Shown: positions 1-8,414 of the stretch, one piece after another
How the letters are laid out: every line of letters begins with the position of its first letter
Position numbering within the stretch: the stretch's first letter is position 1
Assembly: GCF_024746815.1 (NCBI RefSeq)
Contig: NZ_CP080528.1
Location: forward strand, 1-64,000
Direction of reading: 5' to 3'
DNA length: 64,000 bases
DNA from: Mesorhizobium sp. AR07
GTDB lineage: Bacteria; Pseudomonadota; Alphaproteobacteria; Rhizobiales; Rhizobiaceae
The notes under the pieces: generated by a model
Databases searched by the model: none
What the model was told of the DNA's origin: nothing
The model's input: the letters and a program-made list of their open reading frames with translations, nothing else
Translations under genes and position numbers: made by a program

Positions 1-453
1 GTGATTGAGGACGATGAACAGAAACTGCTGGTGAGGCGAATTTTGCGTAACGGCCGCCGGCGGTACGACGCGGCGTCAAAAGAGCGGCTCGTTGCGGCCT
101 GCCTTGAGCCTGGCGTGTCGGTATCGGGACTTGCGCTTGAACATGGGATCAATGCCAACCTTCTTAGGAAGTGGATAAAGACGACCAAAGACGCCGTTGC
201 TTTGCCGCCACCTGCGCCGTCGGCGTTCATTCCAGTTCAAGTCAGCGCCGCGGAGTACAGCCTGCCTATGCAGGGCAATTCGGTAGAGAGGCCTGCCACG
301 CGTGGTGAAGAGCGGCTGTCGAAGTCGTCGCCACTCCCAGCCAAGGTGAGCGCGTCTTTGCCGAACGGCGTGAAGTTGACGCTGGAATGCGGTGATGTAG
401 ACGCGTTGACGGCGATCATCGGAGCACTGGGTCATGTTCAGACTGGGCGCTGA
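1..453 (+). CDS. tnpA: IS66 accessory protein TnpA (helix-turn-helix)
   Basis: This 150-residue protein fits the small IS66 accessory protein that precedes tnpB. Residues about 20-60 form a helix-turn-helix region (YDAASKERLVAACLEPGVSV, then INANLLRKWIK) of the Tnp_1/IS66 Orf1 type that probably binds DNA. The C-terminal part ends in the common LPNGVKLTLECGD..ALTAIIGAL pattern. The frame opens with GTG at the first base of the window, so the true start may lie further upstream. Its stop overlaps the tnpB start at 434, as usual for these translationally coupled genes. Confidence 0.8.
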   Translation: MIEDDEQKLLVRRILRNGRRRYDAASKERLVAACLEPGVSVSGLALEHGINANLLRKWIKTTKDAVALPPPAPSAFIPVQVSAAEYSLPMQGNSVERPATRGEERLSKSSPLPAKVSASLPNGVKLTLECGDVDALTAIIGALGHVQTGR

Positions 454-613
454 CCTGACAGTCTACCTGCATCGCGAACCGATCGACTTCCGCGCCGGCA
501 TCAACAGCCTTGCGGTCCTGGTTCAGGAGGTGATGGAGCTCGACCCGTTTGCGCCTGCGGTCTTTGCCTTTTGCAATCGCCGTCGCCAGCGCGTTTCATA
601 ATGCTTCCCTCTG

Positions 614-2704
614 TTAGAGTCCGGGCAATCGGACAACCTTATCATATTGATAATCTTCATAAATCTGTGGCCGTCGCCCAACCACACCCTGCACCCCTAT
701 CAGAACAGCCTCTGAGGTTAGTGCTTCAATCGGAACCATCCACTGTGAGCCCGGCAAGATTTGCGTTGCGGGCAAGATGCCCTTCTTTACAAGGCTTTTC
801 GCCGATCCGATGCAGATACCGAGCCTTTCGGCAGCTTTCATCAGGCTAATCACGGGACTGCCCGCTTTTGTGGGATCATATTCTGGAATGCCCAACCGCT
901 CGCGCATGTCACGAACACGCACCGCCGTCCAACCCTCACCATCACCGGTCTTGCAAAGCATCCGATTGAGGGACACTGCGAGCTCCCGATCTGGCCAATG
1001 TCCGCCCAGCTTTCGTAGTGCCTCTACGGCGGGCGGGGCCATATCGCTCGGATATCGGCCAGTCTTGACACGCGCCACGCGTACCTCAGTATGGCGGCCA
1101 CCGGTCCAATGGATCAGCAGCACAGCCTCGTGGGTCGTATCGTCGAGATCGCAGATGATCTCCTGGACCAGAATATGGATGAGCCGCTGCTTTGTCCGCG
1201 TATCGGTTGACGGTGCATTCCAGGCTGTCGGTAAGTCATGGGCAAGCTGTAGAAGCCGGCCACGATCAATTGCTGGACGTGCTGCCGACAGCGCGGACAA
1301 TTCTTCGATCTTGCGCTCAAGCACGCTCACACGTTCCAGTGCATCGTTCCAACGGGCTTCCAGTTCGCGTGCGACATGACGTTTGGCCGGATCGACCAGC
1401 TCGTATCTGCGTCCGGCCAGTGACGCCTCATAGCGTGCGCCTTCAAGGTCCCGCTCAATTGCCGCTATAACATCTCTTGCGGACCGCTCAACCTGATCCG
1501 AGGCGAAGATCGCCGCTTCGACAGCGCGATCCGAAACCGCTTCCAGAATCTGAGTGGCCACGGCACGATCGACCCTCACGCCGCCAATTCCGATGCAAAG
1601 CCCGAGACCCACACGAGCGTCGTCGCCGCGGCATTGATAGCGATGCGCGTTGCCCTTTGCGCTGCCGTAGAAGACACGCATCATTCGGCCACAGCGGCCG
1701 CATCGCATCAGTCCCGTCAACAGCGCACGACCGCCACGCGCCGATTTGCGATCACAATTCCTCTTCATGTGTGCGTTCTCGGTCAGAAGCTTCTGGTTCT
1801 CTTCATACTCCCGCCAGGTGATGTAACCTTGATGATTGTCGCGCAGCAATACACTCCATTCATCCCTGGGCTTGCGCAGCCCGTTGGCCTTGCGAGCGCG
1901 ACCATCGATGATCAACGTTCGTTGTGCTCGCCTTCCGAAGGCATAGGCGCCCGCGTAGAGTGGATTGTGGAGGATCTGCATGACGCTATGATAAGCTGGC
2001 GCCTTCCAGACGAGCTTGCGCACTTCCACGTTGCGCAAGACGACGGGCATCTTGATATCGGCCGACCGCAGCCACAAAAAGACTTGTCGCCCACTTCCCA
2101 GTTCCCGGAATTTGTCAAAGACGAGCCTGATCGTCTCCGCCACATGTTCGTCCGGATCGATCTCGATCTTGCCCGCCTCACTCCAGCAGAAGCCCGGAGG
2201 CAACATGAACCGGAACTCCCCGCGTCCCGCCTTGGAATCGCGCGCGGCAATGCCGCGCTGACGGATCAAACTCAGTTCGTACTCCGCCATCGTGCCTTTC
2301 AGCCCAAGCAGCAGACGATCATTGACAAGCCTTGGATCAAAGGCGCCATCTGGATCGATGACCAGCGTACCAGTGAGCGCGCACAGATCGATCAGATGAT
2401 GCCAGTCCCGCCCATTGCGCGCCAGACGCGATGCCTCGATGCAATAGACCGCTCCTACGTTACCTGAGCAGACCAGCGCGACAAGCCGCTCAAACCCAGG
2501 TCGCTCCACGCTGCCTGAGCCTGAGCGTCCAAGGTCATCATCGATCACAGTTACCGATGCAAACCCGGTCGTTGCGGCGGCACCAGCCAGATCATATTGC
2601 CGGCGCTGGCTTTCGAGATTGCCCATCACTTGCGCCATGGTTGACTGGCGGACATAGACAACCGCGGCGCGGCCCAGATGGTCAGACGTGATCTTCGTGT
2701 TCAT
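614..2704 (-). CDS. Large serine recombinase (SR1)
   Basis: The 696-residue protein is a complete large serine recombinase. Residues 10-160 are the resolvase domain with catalytic Ser21 in YVRQST and the DDDLGRSG and ASRLARNGRDW motifs. A recombinase domain follows (LHNPLYAGAYAFGRR). A zinc ribbon begins near residue 340 (CGRCGRMM ... YQCRG) and a long coiled-coil region (ERDLEGARYEASLAGRRYELVDP) leads to a C-terminal DNA-binding part. It should cut and rejoin DNA to move the element that carries it. It starts inside the two upstream accessory ORFs, which end at 2701 and 2682. No defects are visible. Confidence 0.92.
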   Translation of the reverse strand: MNTKITSDHLGRAAVVYVRQSTMAQVMGNLESQRRQYDLAGAAATTGFASVTVIDDDLGRSGSGSVERPGFERLVALVCSGNVGAVYCIEASRLARNGRDWHHLIDLCALTGTLVIDPDGAFDPRLVNDRLLLGLKGTMAEYELSLIRQRGIAARDSKAGRGEFRFMLPPGFCWSEAGKIEIDPDEHVAETIRLVFDKFRELGSGRQVFLWLRSADIKMPVVLRNVEVRKLVWKAPAYHSVMQILHNPLYAGAYAFGRRAQRTLIIDGRARKANGLRKPRDEWSVLLRDNHQGYITWREYEENQKLLTENAHMKRNCDRKSARGGRALLTGLMRCGRCGRMMRVFYGSAKGNAHRYQCRGDDARVGLGLCIGIGGVRVDRAVATQILEAVSDRAVEAAIFASDQVERSARDVIAAIERDLEGARYEASLAGRRYELVDPAKRHVARELEARWNDALERVSVLERKIEELSALSAARPAIDRGRLLQLAHDLPTAWNAPSTDTRTKQRLIHILVQEIICDLDDTTHEAVLLIHWTGGRHTEVRVARVKTGRYPSDMAPPAVEALRKLGGHWPDRELAVSLNRMLCKTGDGEGWTAVRVRDMRERLGIPEYDPTKAGSPVISLMKAAERLGICIGSAKSLVKKGILPATQILPGSQWMVPIEALTSEAVLIGVQGVVGRRPQIYEDYQYDKVVRLPGL

Positions 2705-2870
2705 CTACGCCTCCCGTCTTCGCCGTTTTGCTCGCTTCCAAAGCCTCCAACAGAAGATCCGCCAGCGTCTCCACCAGTCCTTTGACGTTCTTGACCACCG
2801 GAACCTGACGATTTTGACGCTCCAACTCCAAAACGAGTTGGTCGCGATTTTGATGTCGCCTGTTTCGCAT
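2682..2870 (-). CDS. Small accessory ORF 2 of SR1 element
   Basis: Reading from the ATG at 2870 this gives about 62 residues rich in Leu and ending in acidic residues (VKGLVETLADLLLEALEASK ... EHEDHV). It lies just upstream of the recombinase and overlaps its first codons. Equivalent short ORFs precede the X and Y recombinases at 32275-32535 and 26375-26578 in the same relative frame. Such small proteins commonly precede this recombinase type; function unknown. The frame is fully overlapped by accessory ORF 1, so expression is inferred from conserved position. Confidence 0.5.
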   Translation of the reverse strand: MRNRRHQNRDQLVLELERQNRQVPVVKNVKGLVETLADLLLEALEASKTAKTGGVDEHEDHV

Positions 2871-3188
2871 CACCCTTCTCCTTCTTCCTCGAAGGACGAG
2901 AGCTTGCGCCTCCTGCCTGAGTCGCGCCGAACGACGCCAACGCGGCCCCCAATTCATTCAGGCCATCAATGCTTATCTCGGGTGGTCCAAGCCTCATTCC
3001 GCTGCAATAACTCTCGTCGAACATCCAGTTCGGCAACTCACGGGAGAGGTGATCGGGACGCTCGTCCGTATAGATGCACATCAGGGTCTTGCCGCGCCGA
3101 TAACGCGAGACCTGCACCTTGCAGCCGAATAGTGGATGCCACGGATAGGCGATCGTCGCAAAACGAAAACCGTATGTAGAATGTCGGT
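2701..3188 (-). CDS. Accessory ORF 1 of SR1 element (DUF5372-like)
   Basis: The frame carries YPWHPLFGCKVQVSRYRRGK, then ELPNWMFD, then LGPPEISIDGLNELGAALAS. The same HPLxG ... LPxxxTD ... L..L.. pattern is seen in the first ORF of the C, X and Y elements, which fits the DUF5372-type partner of large serine recombinases. The ORF runs on through the whole of accessory ORF 2 in another frame and stops at 2701 next to the recombinase start. No canonical start codon lies between the element end and the conserved part, and the frame stays open into IS66, so the start shown is only the edge of the element. Confidence 0.5.
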
Positions 3189-3452
3189 CGTTGGCGCGAC
3201 CGGATGAAACTCTTGTTCTTCGACCGGTCCGGCTTCGTGCTGGTTCTGAAGCGGCTGACCGAAGACAGGTTCCGATGGCCACGCCGGGAGACGGCGGTGG
3301 TTACGCTGACAACCGAGCAGCTCCATTGGATTCTCGACGGCATCGACATCGATGCAATGGTGCGCCATCCGGTGCGGCAATATCAGGTTGCGGGCTGACG
3401 GCTCCCGAATTGTGCGGTTGACGCGTCGGTGCGGTTCAGATTCAAAACTACG

Positions 3453-5008
3453 ATGAATCGACCTGGCGAACCGACTGTTGAGGAGTTGATGGCGCGCATT
3501 GCTGTGCTGCAGGCGGAGAACCGTCAGCTCGCAGAACGCGTGGTTAAGCTCGAGGAAGAGTTGGCGCTGGCTCGCTCACATCGTTTTGCGCCCAAGAGCG
3601 AAAAGCACGTTGATCGCCTCTTCAATGAAGCCGAACAGGTTGCCGATGAAGACGACGCGGGAAGCGAAGATGGCAATGTCATCGACCTGCCCGACACCGG
3701 CTTTCCGTCCACCGAAAAGCCGGAGGGAAAGAAGCGTGGCCGCAAGGCCCTGCCGGAACACCTGCCGCGCGAGCGCGTCGAGTATGACCTTCCCGAAGAT
3801 CAGAAGGCCTGTCCTTGCTGTCGTCACCGGATGCACCACATGGGCGAGGCCATTACCGAGCAGCTTCATATCGAGGTGAAGGCGAAGGTCCTGCAGAATG
3901 TGCGCTTCAAGTATGCCTGCCGCCATTGCGACCGCACCGGCATCAATACGCCGGTCGTGATCGCGCCGATGCCCGCGCAGCCCTTGCCGGGCAGCATCGC
4001 CACGGCCTCGACACTGGCATTTGCTCTTGTTCACAAGTACGTCGACGGCACGCCGCTCTACCGCTTGAGCCAGGCATTCGAGCGAGCCGGCGTGCCCGTC
4101 AGCCGCGGCGCTCTGGGGCATTGGGTGATCGGATCGAGCGAGAAGCATCTCTCCCGCATTTATGACGCACTGAAGCTGCGGCTCAGGTCTCAAGCACTCA
4201 TCCATGGCGACGAGACCACCGTCCAGGTCCTGAAGGAAAAGGACAGGGAGGCCACCAGCACATCATTTATGTGGGCATACCGGAGCGGCGAAGAGAGTAA
4301 CGAGCCGATCGTGCTGCTCGATTATCAACCGGGTCGCGGCCAGATTTATCCGCAGGCCTTCCTCGGCGATTACCGCGGCATACTGATGAGCGATGGCTAT
4401 ACCGCATGGCGCACGCTGGCAGGGGCCACCCATGTGGGATGCATGGCCCATTCCAGACGTCGCTTCGTCGATGCCCTCAAGGCGGTCCGCCGGAGCAGGC
4501 GCTCAAGTTCTTCGAGCAGCTCTACCGGGTTGAAGGCCAAGCGCGGAACGAAAAGCCGGACAAGGGCGAAACACAAGCCGATTGCATTCGCCGCTTTCGC
4601 CAGCAACACAGCGTTCCCATCCTCAATGCTCTCAAGATATGGCTCGACGACATCGCGCCGAAGGTCTTGCCCGATAGCAAGATCGGCGACGCCGTGTCCT
4701 ACACTCTGAACCAGTGGGAGTACCTGACGCGATACAAAGAAGACGGCAGGATGCCGATCGACAACAACCTCCTCGAACGCGATATCAGAATCTTTGCCAC
4801 CGGCAGAAAATCCTGGCTGTTCAGCGATACCGTGGATGGAGCCAGGGCCAGCGCCGTCATATACAGCCTGATGCTGACCTGCCGCGCCTGTGGCGTCGAG
4901 CCCTTGGCCTACTTGCGCCACGTCCTCAGCGAATTGCCGCAGCGCGCCACAGACGCCGACATCACCGACCTGCTGCCCTTCAACTTCGCCAAAACCGCCG
5001 CTGCATGA
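3453..5008 (+). pseudogene. tnpC: IS66 transposase TnpC, frameshifted
   Basis: From ATG 3453 the protein has a leucine-zipper-like N-terminus (EELMARIAVLQAENRQLAER), the CPCC zinc-binding cluster (ACPCCRHRM), and the DDE domain with IHGDETTVQVL and SDGYTAWRTL. Near 4480 the frame breaks after FVDALKA; the continuation GGPPEQALKFFEQLYRVE through DNNLLERDIRIFATGRKSW to FNFAKTAAA is in another frame. Re-joined it would be about 518 residues, the normal TnpC size. As written it cannot make an active transposase. Confidence 0.88.
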
Positions 5009-5080
5009 TCCGATGCAGCTGTCTGACAGCGACCCCGTCAAACGGGCCGCGTCAACGCGCATGGAAATGAGCGCTTACAC

Positions 5081-5605
5081 TTGAGAGACATCGCCAGTGT
5101 CCTGATCAGTCAGGGTATGGGCAATGATCTCGCCGCTGTCGGCATCCAGTGCCAGATGCAGCTTGCGCCAACTGCGACGGGATCTGGTGCCGTGCTTCTC
5201 CTCCAGCCACTGACCCGCGCCGTAGACCTGCAGGCCGGTGCTGTCGACAAGAACATGCACTGGTCCCTCCGGCGGAACCTGGCGATCATGCCGTTTGTTG
5301 AGCGATTGCCATGTCCGCGCCCGACGGCTCAGGGTGGTATGATCGGGGACAGCGAGCGCCAGCCCCATCAGTTGCAGCACCGATTCCAGCAAGCCTTCTG
5401 CCTGGCGCAGCCGCAGGCCAAACACAAGGCCCAGCGTCAAGGTGGTCTCGATCGCCAGATCAGAATAGCGGTGCTGGCCGCCACGTGTCTTGCGTCTTGG
5501 CGCTTGCCACCTGGACAGAGCTTCCGGCGTCACCCACAGGGTCAAACTGCCGCGATGACGAAGTCCTGCCTCATATTCTGGCCAGTTCGTCACCCTGAAC
5601 TTCAT
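5081..5605 (-). pseudogene. IS5-family transposase, 3' end removed by IS66
   Basis: From ATG 5605 the reading frame gives about 175 residues, including LVDSTGLQVYGAG (first catalytic Asp of the IS5 DDE domain) and LHLALDADSGEIIAH. After TGDVSQ it runs into the IS66 terminus and stops. IS5 transposases are normally about 300 residues, so the last part with the other catalytic residues is missing. The first 148 residues are identical to those of the copy on the plus strand at 63556-64000. Confidence 0.85.
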
Positions 5606-5735
5606 CTTCTCAATATGATGGCGGCGGCTGGTATTGGGGTCGGAACAAGATGGGGTGGTTGCCGCCCTCCCCAGACGGCATCGCAGTGTGCCAGAGTTGT
5701 GATCCATAAAGGTCACACAGCGGAGAGGACGGCAA

Positions 5736-5990
5736 ATGAAGAATATAATGATCGGGATTGATCTGGCAAAAAATGTTTTACAGCTCCACGGGGCGTCGAT
5801 GACGGGCGAGGTACAGTTTCGCAAGAAGTTGTCGCGCGGGCAGTTTCTGCGTTTCATGCAGAGCCAGCCGACGGCTGTTGTCGTCATGGAGGCTTGCGGC
5901 AGCGTCCACTACTGGGCACGCGAGTTGATGTCGCTGGGCCATGAGGTCAAGCTGATCGCACCACAATATGTGCGCCCTTTCGTGAAAATA
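5736..5990 (+). pseudogene. IS110-family transposase, N-terminal fragment
   Basis: The ATG at 5736 begins MKNIMIGIDLAKNVLQLHG, the RuvC-like DEDD start of IS110 transposases, and continues through EACGSVHYWARELMSLGHE to RPFVK, where similarity stops near 5985. The upstream leader (from about 5648, AGATGGGGTGG) matches the leader of the full IS110 copy at 43034. Only about 85 of some 340 residues remain. The break abuts the type III secretion fragments. Confidence 0.85.
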
Positions 5991-6002
5991 TGGTCAGGTG
6001 AG

Positions 6003-6325
6003 CATATACTGCGGCAGTGCAGATCGCTATGCGCGGTCTGAAATTCGCGGGCCACAACTCCCTCGTCCGAGTACGTGTGGCACCGTCGCTCCTAGAGGCG
6101 GTCCGCAACCGGTTAGACGAGATCCCCCCGACCGCGACATCGCGCGCCGTCGTCGACCTGATCGCCGACGCGCGCGTAAAGGATGCGGGATGCATTCTCG
6201 AGACCGATGCCGGACTGGTCGACGCCACGATCGAGAGCCAGCTTGCGGCGATCGAAAGCGGCCTGCGTAGCGCCCTACTAGACTCTGCAAAGCCAAACCA
6301 TAGTGATGTCGGAACACCAAGGTGA
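6003..6325 (+). pseudogene. nolV: Type III secretion stator protein NolV/SctL, C-terminal fragment
   Basis: The frame encodes NSLVRVRVAPSLLEAVRNRL, then GCILETDAGLVDATIESQL and AAIESGLRSALLDSAKPN, which is the C-terminal domain of the HrpE/YscL/NolV family that ties the secretion ATPase to the sorting platform. Only about 105 residues remain; the N-terminus is lost at the IS110 junction near 6000. The stop at 6323-6325 overlaps the start of an rhcN-like frame, matching the nolV-rhcN order of rhizobial clusters. Confidence 0.75.
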
Positions 6326-6470
6326 TGTCCGAGCCAGCCGAGCCGACGGACGCTATTTCCCCCGAGCACGAGAACATCGATCGTTTCTTCCAGCTCGCAA
6401 AACGAGCAGTTGCGCAGGCTTCGACAATGCACGTCCGCGGCCGTGTCCTCCAGATCGTTGGAACGGTAAA
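6322..6470 (+). pseudogene. rhcN: Type III secretion ATPase RhcN/SctN, N-terminal fragment
   Basis: Starting at GTG 6322 or ATG 6325 the frame reads SEPAEPTDAISPE, then ENIDRFFQLAKRAV and MHVRGRVLQIVGT, which resembles the start of the rhizobial type III ATPase. After IVGT (about 6465) the sequence no longer fits and the ORF ends at 6555. All nucleotide-binding motifs are missing. Its value is as context: the neighbouring DNA was once a type III secretion cluster. Confidence 0.65.
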
Positions 6471-7019
6471 GCGTGTCTGTGATTGCTGCGCCGTCGGCAG
6501 CGACGATTTCGCAGGCCCCACATTCGCGGTGACCGGCAGTGTTTTGTGGCTGTAGCGACGCGGCGCCCAACTCGCGGCCATTCTCAAGGTTATCGCCACG
6601 CGCAAGTCAGGTTTGCCCATGACTGCATTGACCGCTGCCGTCATGTCCTTCTCAGCCTTCGCGTGGGTCAGGCTGCCGCGCTTGAAGCCTTGAATGACAG
6701 TGCGCTCGTCTGGTTGGTCGTCGAACGGACGTGTGCCGATGGTCAGTGGAGCAGGCGAGTGAGAGAGAACATCAATAGGCGTGTCGCCAATATTTTCGCA
6801 ATGCTCTAATCGATTAGAGTTGTGAAGAGCAATTTTAGCCCGTTTACTTGCGGCTCAAGTCACGCATAAAAGAAGGTAGCACCGAATCGGTAGCTTATCC
6901 CCTGTCTTTCGCGTACCCGCGGTCCGTGGCGCCGAGTGGACGATTGAAGACCGCCGGTCTCACTAGCAGGTGGGCACAAGGGCCTTGGGGCCGGTTGGCA
7001 AGCCACAGGAGTAGGACAA
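6471..7019. other. Intergenic stretch upstream of the Bil operon
   Basis: No convincing gene is visible here. The left 350 bases look like unrelated short remnants and the right 200 bases form the leader of the ubiquitin-like operon. A perfect palindrome sits at 6804-6819, and an AGGAG-like ribosome-binding site (aggagtaggacaa) precedes the start at 7020. Confidence 0.5.
6804..6819. promoter_or_regulatory. Perfect 16-bp palindrome, possible operator of the Bil operon
   Basis: The sequence CTCTAATCGATTAGAG is exactly self-complementary and lies in AT-rich DNA about 200 bases before the first gene of the operon. No regulator gene is next to it. An operator role is inference from position and symmetry only. 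Confidence 0.35.
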
Positions 7020-7316
7020 ATGTCGAAGGATTCGGGTAAGGGCGATAATCACGGCGGCGGGCCAGGCAAGATCGAGATCACGGTGGTGGTGAACGGCCAG
7101 CCCACGCAGGTCGAAGCCAATCCCAACCAGCCGCTTCACGTCGTTCGTACCAAAGCCCTTGAGAACACGCAGAACGTCGCCCAACCGGCCGAGAATTGGG
7201 AATTCAAGGACGAGGCCGGCAACCTGCTCGACGCTGACAAGAAGGTTGGCGATTTCGGTTTCGCGAGCATTGTGACCCTGTTCCTCAGCCTGAAGGCGGG
7301 TGTAGCAGGTGCCTGA
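7020..7316 (+). CDS. bilA: Ubiquitin-like modifier of a Bil-type conjugation operon (BilA)
   Basis: The 98-residue protein has a charged, Gly-rich N-terminal tail (residues 1-17) followed by one beta-grasp domain (KIEITVVVNGQPTQVEANPN ... WEFKDEAGNLLDADKKVGDF) of the DUF2604/multi-ubiquitin type. Known bacterial Ubls of these operons are adenylated by the E1, passed to the E2 and joined to target proteins. The C-terminus reads SLKAGVAGA with no Gly-Gly, so trimming by the neighbouring JAB peptidase would be needed to expose a terminal Gly. The ATG has an AGGAG-like site 8-12 bases upstream. The gene overlaps the E2 gene by 8 bases. Confidence 0.85.
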   Translation: MSKDSGKGDNHGGGPGKIEITVVVNGQPTQVEANPNQPLHVVRTKALENTQNVAQPAENWEFKDEAGNLLDADKKVGDFGFASIVTLFLSLKAGVAGA

Positions 7317-7926
7317 AATCCAAACTGTGGACCCTGCGGTCTCGCGAGCGAAGTTCGATCGGCAGATCGGCTGGTTCCAAACACAAGCAGGTGCTTACCG
7401 GGCTCAGGGTTGTTTCCTGATCGAGGCGAGCTTCCCTACGGCCTTCTTCATCTTCGCACCGCCCAAGATAAAGCCCCAGATAATCGGTGCAGCTGTCCAG
7501 ATTGACTTCTCCAATTACGACCTCCGACCTCCGTCGGTGGTCTTCGTCGACCCCTTTACGCGCCGGCCGATTGCCCGGAAGGATTTACTGTTAAGGATGC
7601 TAAGACGACCGCATCTACCCGGAACCCCACCGGATATGATTTCGGTCCTCATGCAGCAGAACGCTCTGTCGCTATCGGACTTCATCCAGGCCAATAGTGC
7701 GGAACACACCCCATTCCTGTGCATGGCAGGCGTCCGGGAATACCACGACAATCCAGCCCATTCAGGTGACTCATGGCTTCTCCACCGGGGTTCTGGCGAA
7801 GGCTGTTTGGCCTTTATCCTGGACAAGATCATCAAGTACGGGACCGGCCCCGTGGAGCAGCTTCAGTATCAGTTCCAAATCTCAGTGGGAGCCATGGTAG
7901 TACCCCTACCGGCCATCCCGGAATGA
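7309..7926 (+). CDS. bilB: E2-like ubiquitin-conjugating enzyme (BilB)
   Basis: This 205-residue protein starts at a GTG inside the end of the modifier gene. It has an E2/UBC-like middle (FPTAFFIFAPPKIKP ... VQIDFSNYDLRPPSVVFVDP) and a probable catalytic Cys138 in TPFLCMAGVREYH, followed by His146 and His151 (PAHSGDSW), the pattern of prokaryotic E2s. It would accept the Ubl from the E1 as a thioester and transfer it to a target without an E3. The end GGAATGA overlaps the peptidase start by 4 bases, so the genes are translationally coupled. Confidence 0.85.
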   Translation: MPEIQTVDPAVSRAKFDRQIGWFQTQAGAYRAQGCFLIEASFPTAFFIFAPPKIKPQIIGAAVQIDFSNYDLRPPSVVFVDPFTRRPIARKDLLLRMLRRPHLPGTPPDMISVLMQQNALSLSDFIQANSAEHTPFLCMAGVREYHDNPAHSGDSWLLHRGSGEGCLAFILDKIIKYGTGPVEQLQYQFQISVGAMVVPLPAIPE

Positions 7927-8411
7927 GCGCTTTGACGGATGTAACGACGGTGACTCTCCCGCGCGGCTGCATCTCGACCACGCATGCGCATCTGCGCTCG
8001 GTTGGTCGCGAGGGCAATGAGGGGATGGCGCTCTGGGTCGGCGTTCAGGAAGACCAGTATTTTGCCGTAACAGAGACGGTTATCCCGGCGCAGCGTCACA
8101 TTCGGACGGGCGATGGTGTTTGCGTGATAGTTCCGGCCGAGGAACTACACCGGCTCAATGTCTGGCTCTACAAGAGCGGCCTGAAACTCTTGGCCCAGAT
8201 CCATAGCCATCCGGGCCGAGCCTACCATTCGACGACCGACGACGCTTATGCGGTTGCTACCACGGTTGGGTGTCTGTCGCTGGTAGTGCCGAATTTCGCC
8301 CGCGAGCCTTTCGATTTTGCTCGGGTGGCCGCCTATCGGCTTGACGGAAAGGCCAACTGGAATGCGCTCCCTTCCGCGGCACTGTCGCGAATGATCACGA
8401 TAACGAGTTGA
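7923..8411 (+). CDS. bilC: JAB/JAMM-family deconjugating peptidase (BilC)
   Basis: The 162-residue protein is a compact JAB domain. The zinc site is HSHP (His94, His96) followed by STTDD (Asp106/Asp107), with an upstream glutamate in EGNEGMALWVG (Glu33 likely). The usual Ser before the Asp appears as Thr. Enzymes of this family in Ubl operons trim the modifier to its active form and remove it from targets. The ATG overlaps the E2 stop (ATGA) and three bases separate it from the E1 gene. Confidence 0.88.
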   Translation: MSALTDVTTVTLPRGCISTTHAHLRSVGREGNEGMALWVGVQEDQYFAVTETVIPAQRHIRTGDGVCVIVPAEELHRLNVWLYKSGLKLLAQIHSHPGRAYHSTTDDAYAVATTVGCLSLVVPNFAREPFDFARVAAYRLDGKANWNALPSAALSRMITITS

Positions 8412-8414
8412 ACA

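Larger units (their letters stand above)
594..3197 (-). mobile_element. Serine-recombinase element SR1 inserted in IS66 tnpB
   Basis: The block between the two tnpB halves holds only a large serine recombinase and two small overlapping ORFs upstream of it, all on the minus strand. Both junctions retain CGCG from the target, consistent with the short-core crossover of serine recombinases rather than a DDE-type duplication. Exact ends within the CGCG cannot be fixed by eye. Confidence 0.8.
434..3398 (+). pseudogene. tnpB: IS66 tnpB split by serine-recombinase element SR1
   Basis: The 5' part (434-593) encodes MFRLGADLTVYLHREPIDFR and continues to CNRRRQR. The 3' part (3198-3398) continues DRMKLLFFDRSGFVLVLKRL to a stop. 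Joined, they give a normal IS66 Orf2 protein of about 118 residues with the expected NRRR-DR-KxLxxDRSGF core. The break falls at a shared CGCG (590-593 and 3195-3198) and the intervening 2.6 kb is the SR1 element. TnpB is needed for IS66 transposition although its biochemical role is not settled. Confidence 0.85.
1..5080 (+). mobile_element. IS66-family element, interrupted and frameshifted
   Basis: The order tnpA (1-453), tnpB (434-, resuming 3198-3398) and tnpC (3453-5008) is the standard three-gene IS66 layout. The right end reads, on the minus strand, GTAAGCGCTCATTTCC near 5065-5080, matching the usual GTAAGCG start of IS66 termini. The left end lies outside the window. A 2.6-kb serine-recombinase element splits tnpB and tnpC has a frameshift, so the copy is dead. 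Its right end cuts an IS5 transposase gene, so IS66 inserted into that IS5 copy. Confidence 0.85.
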
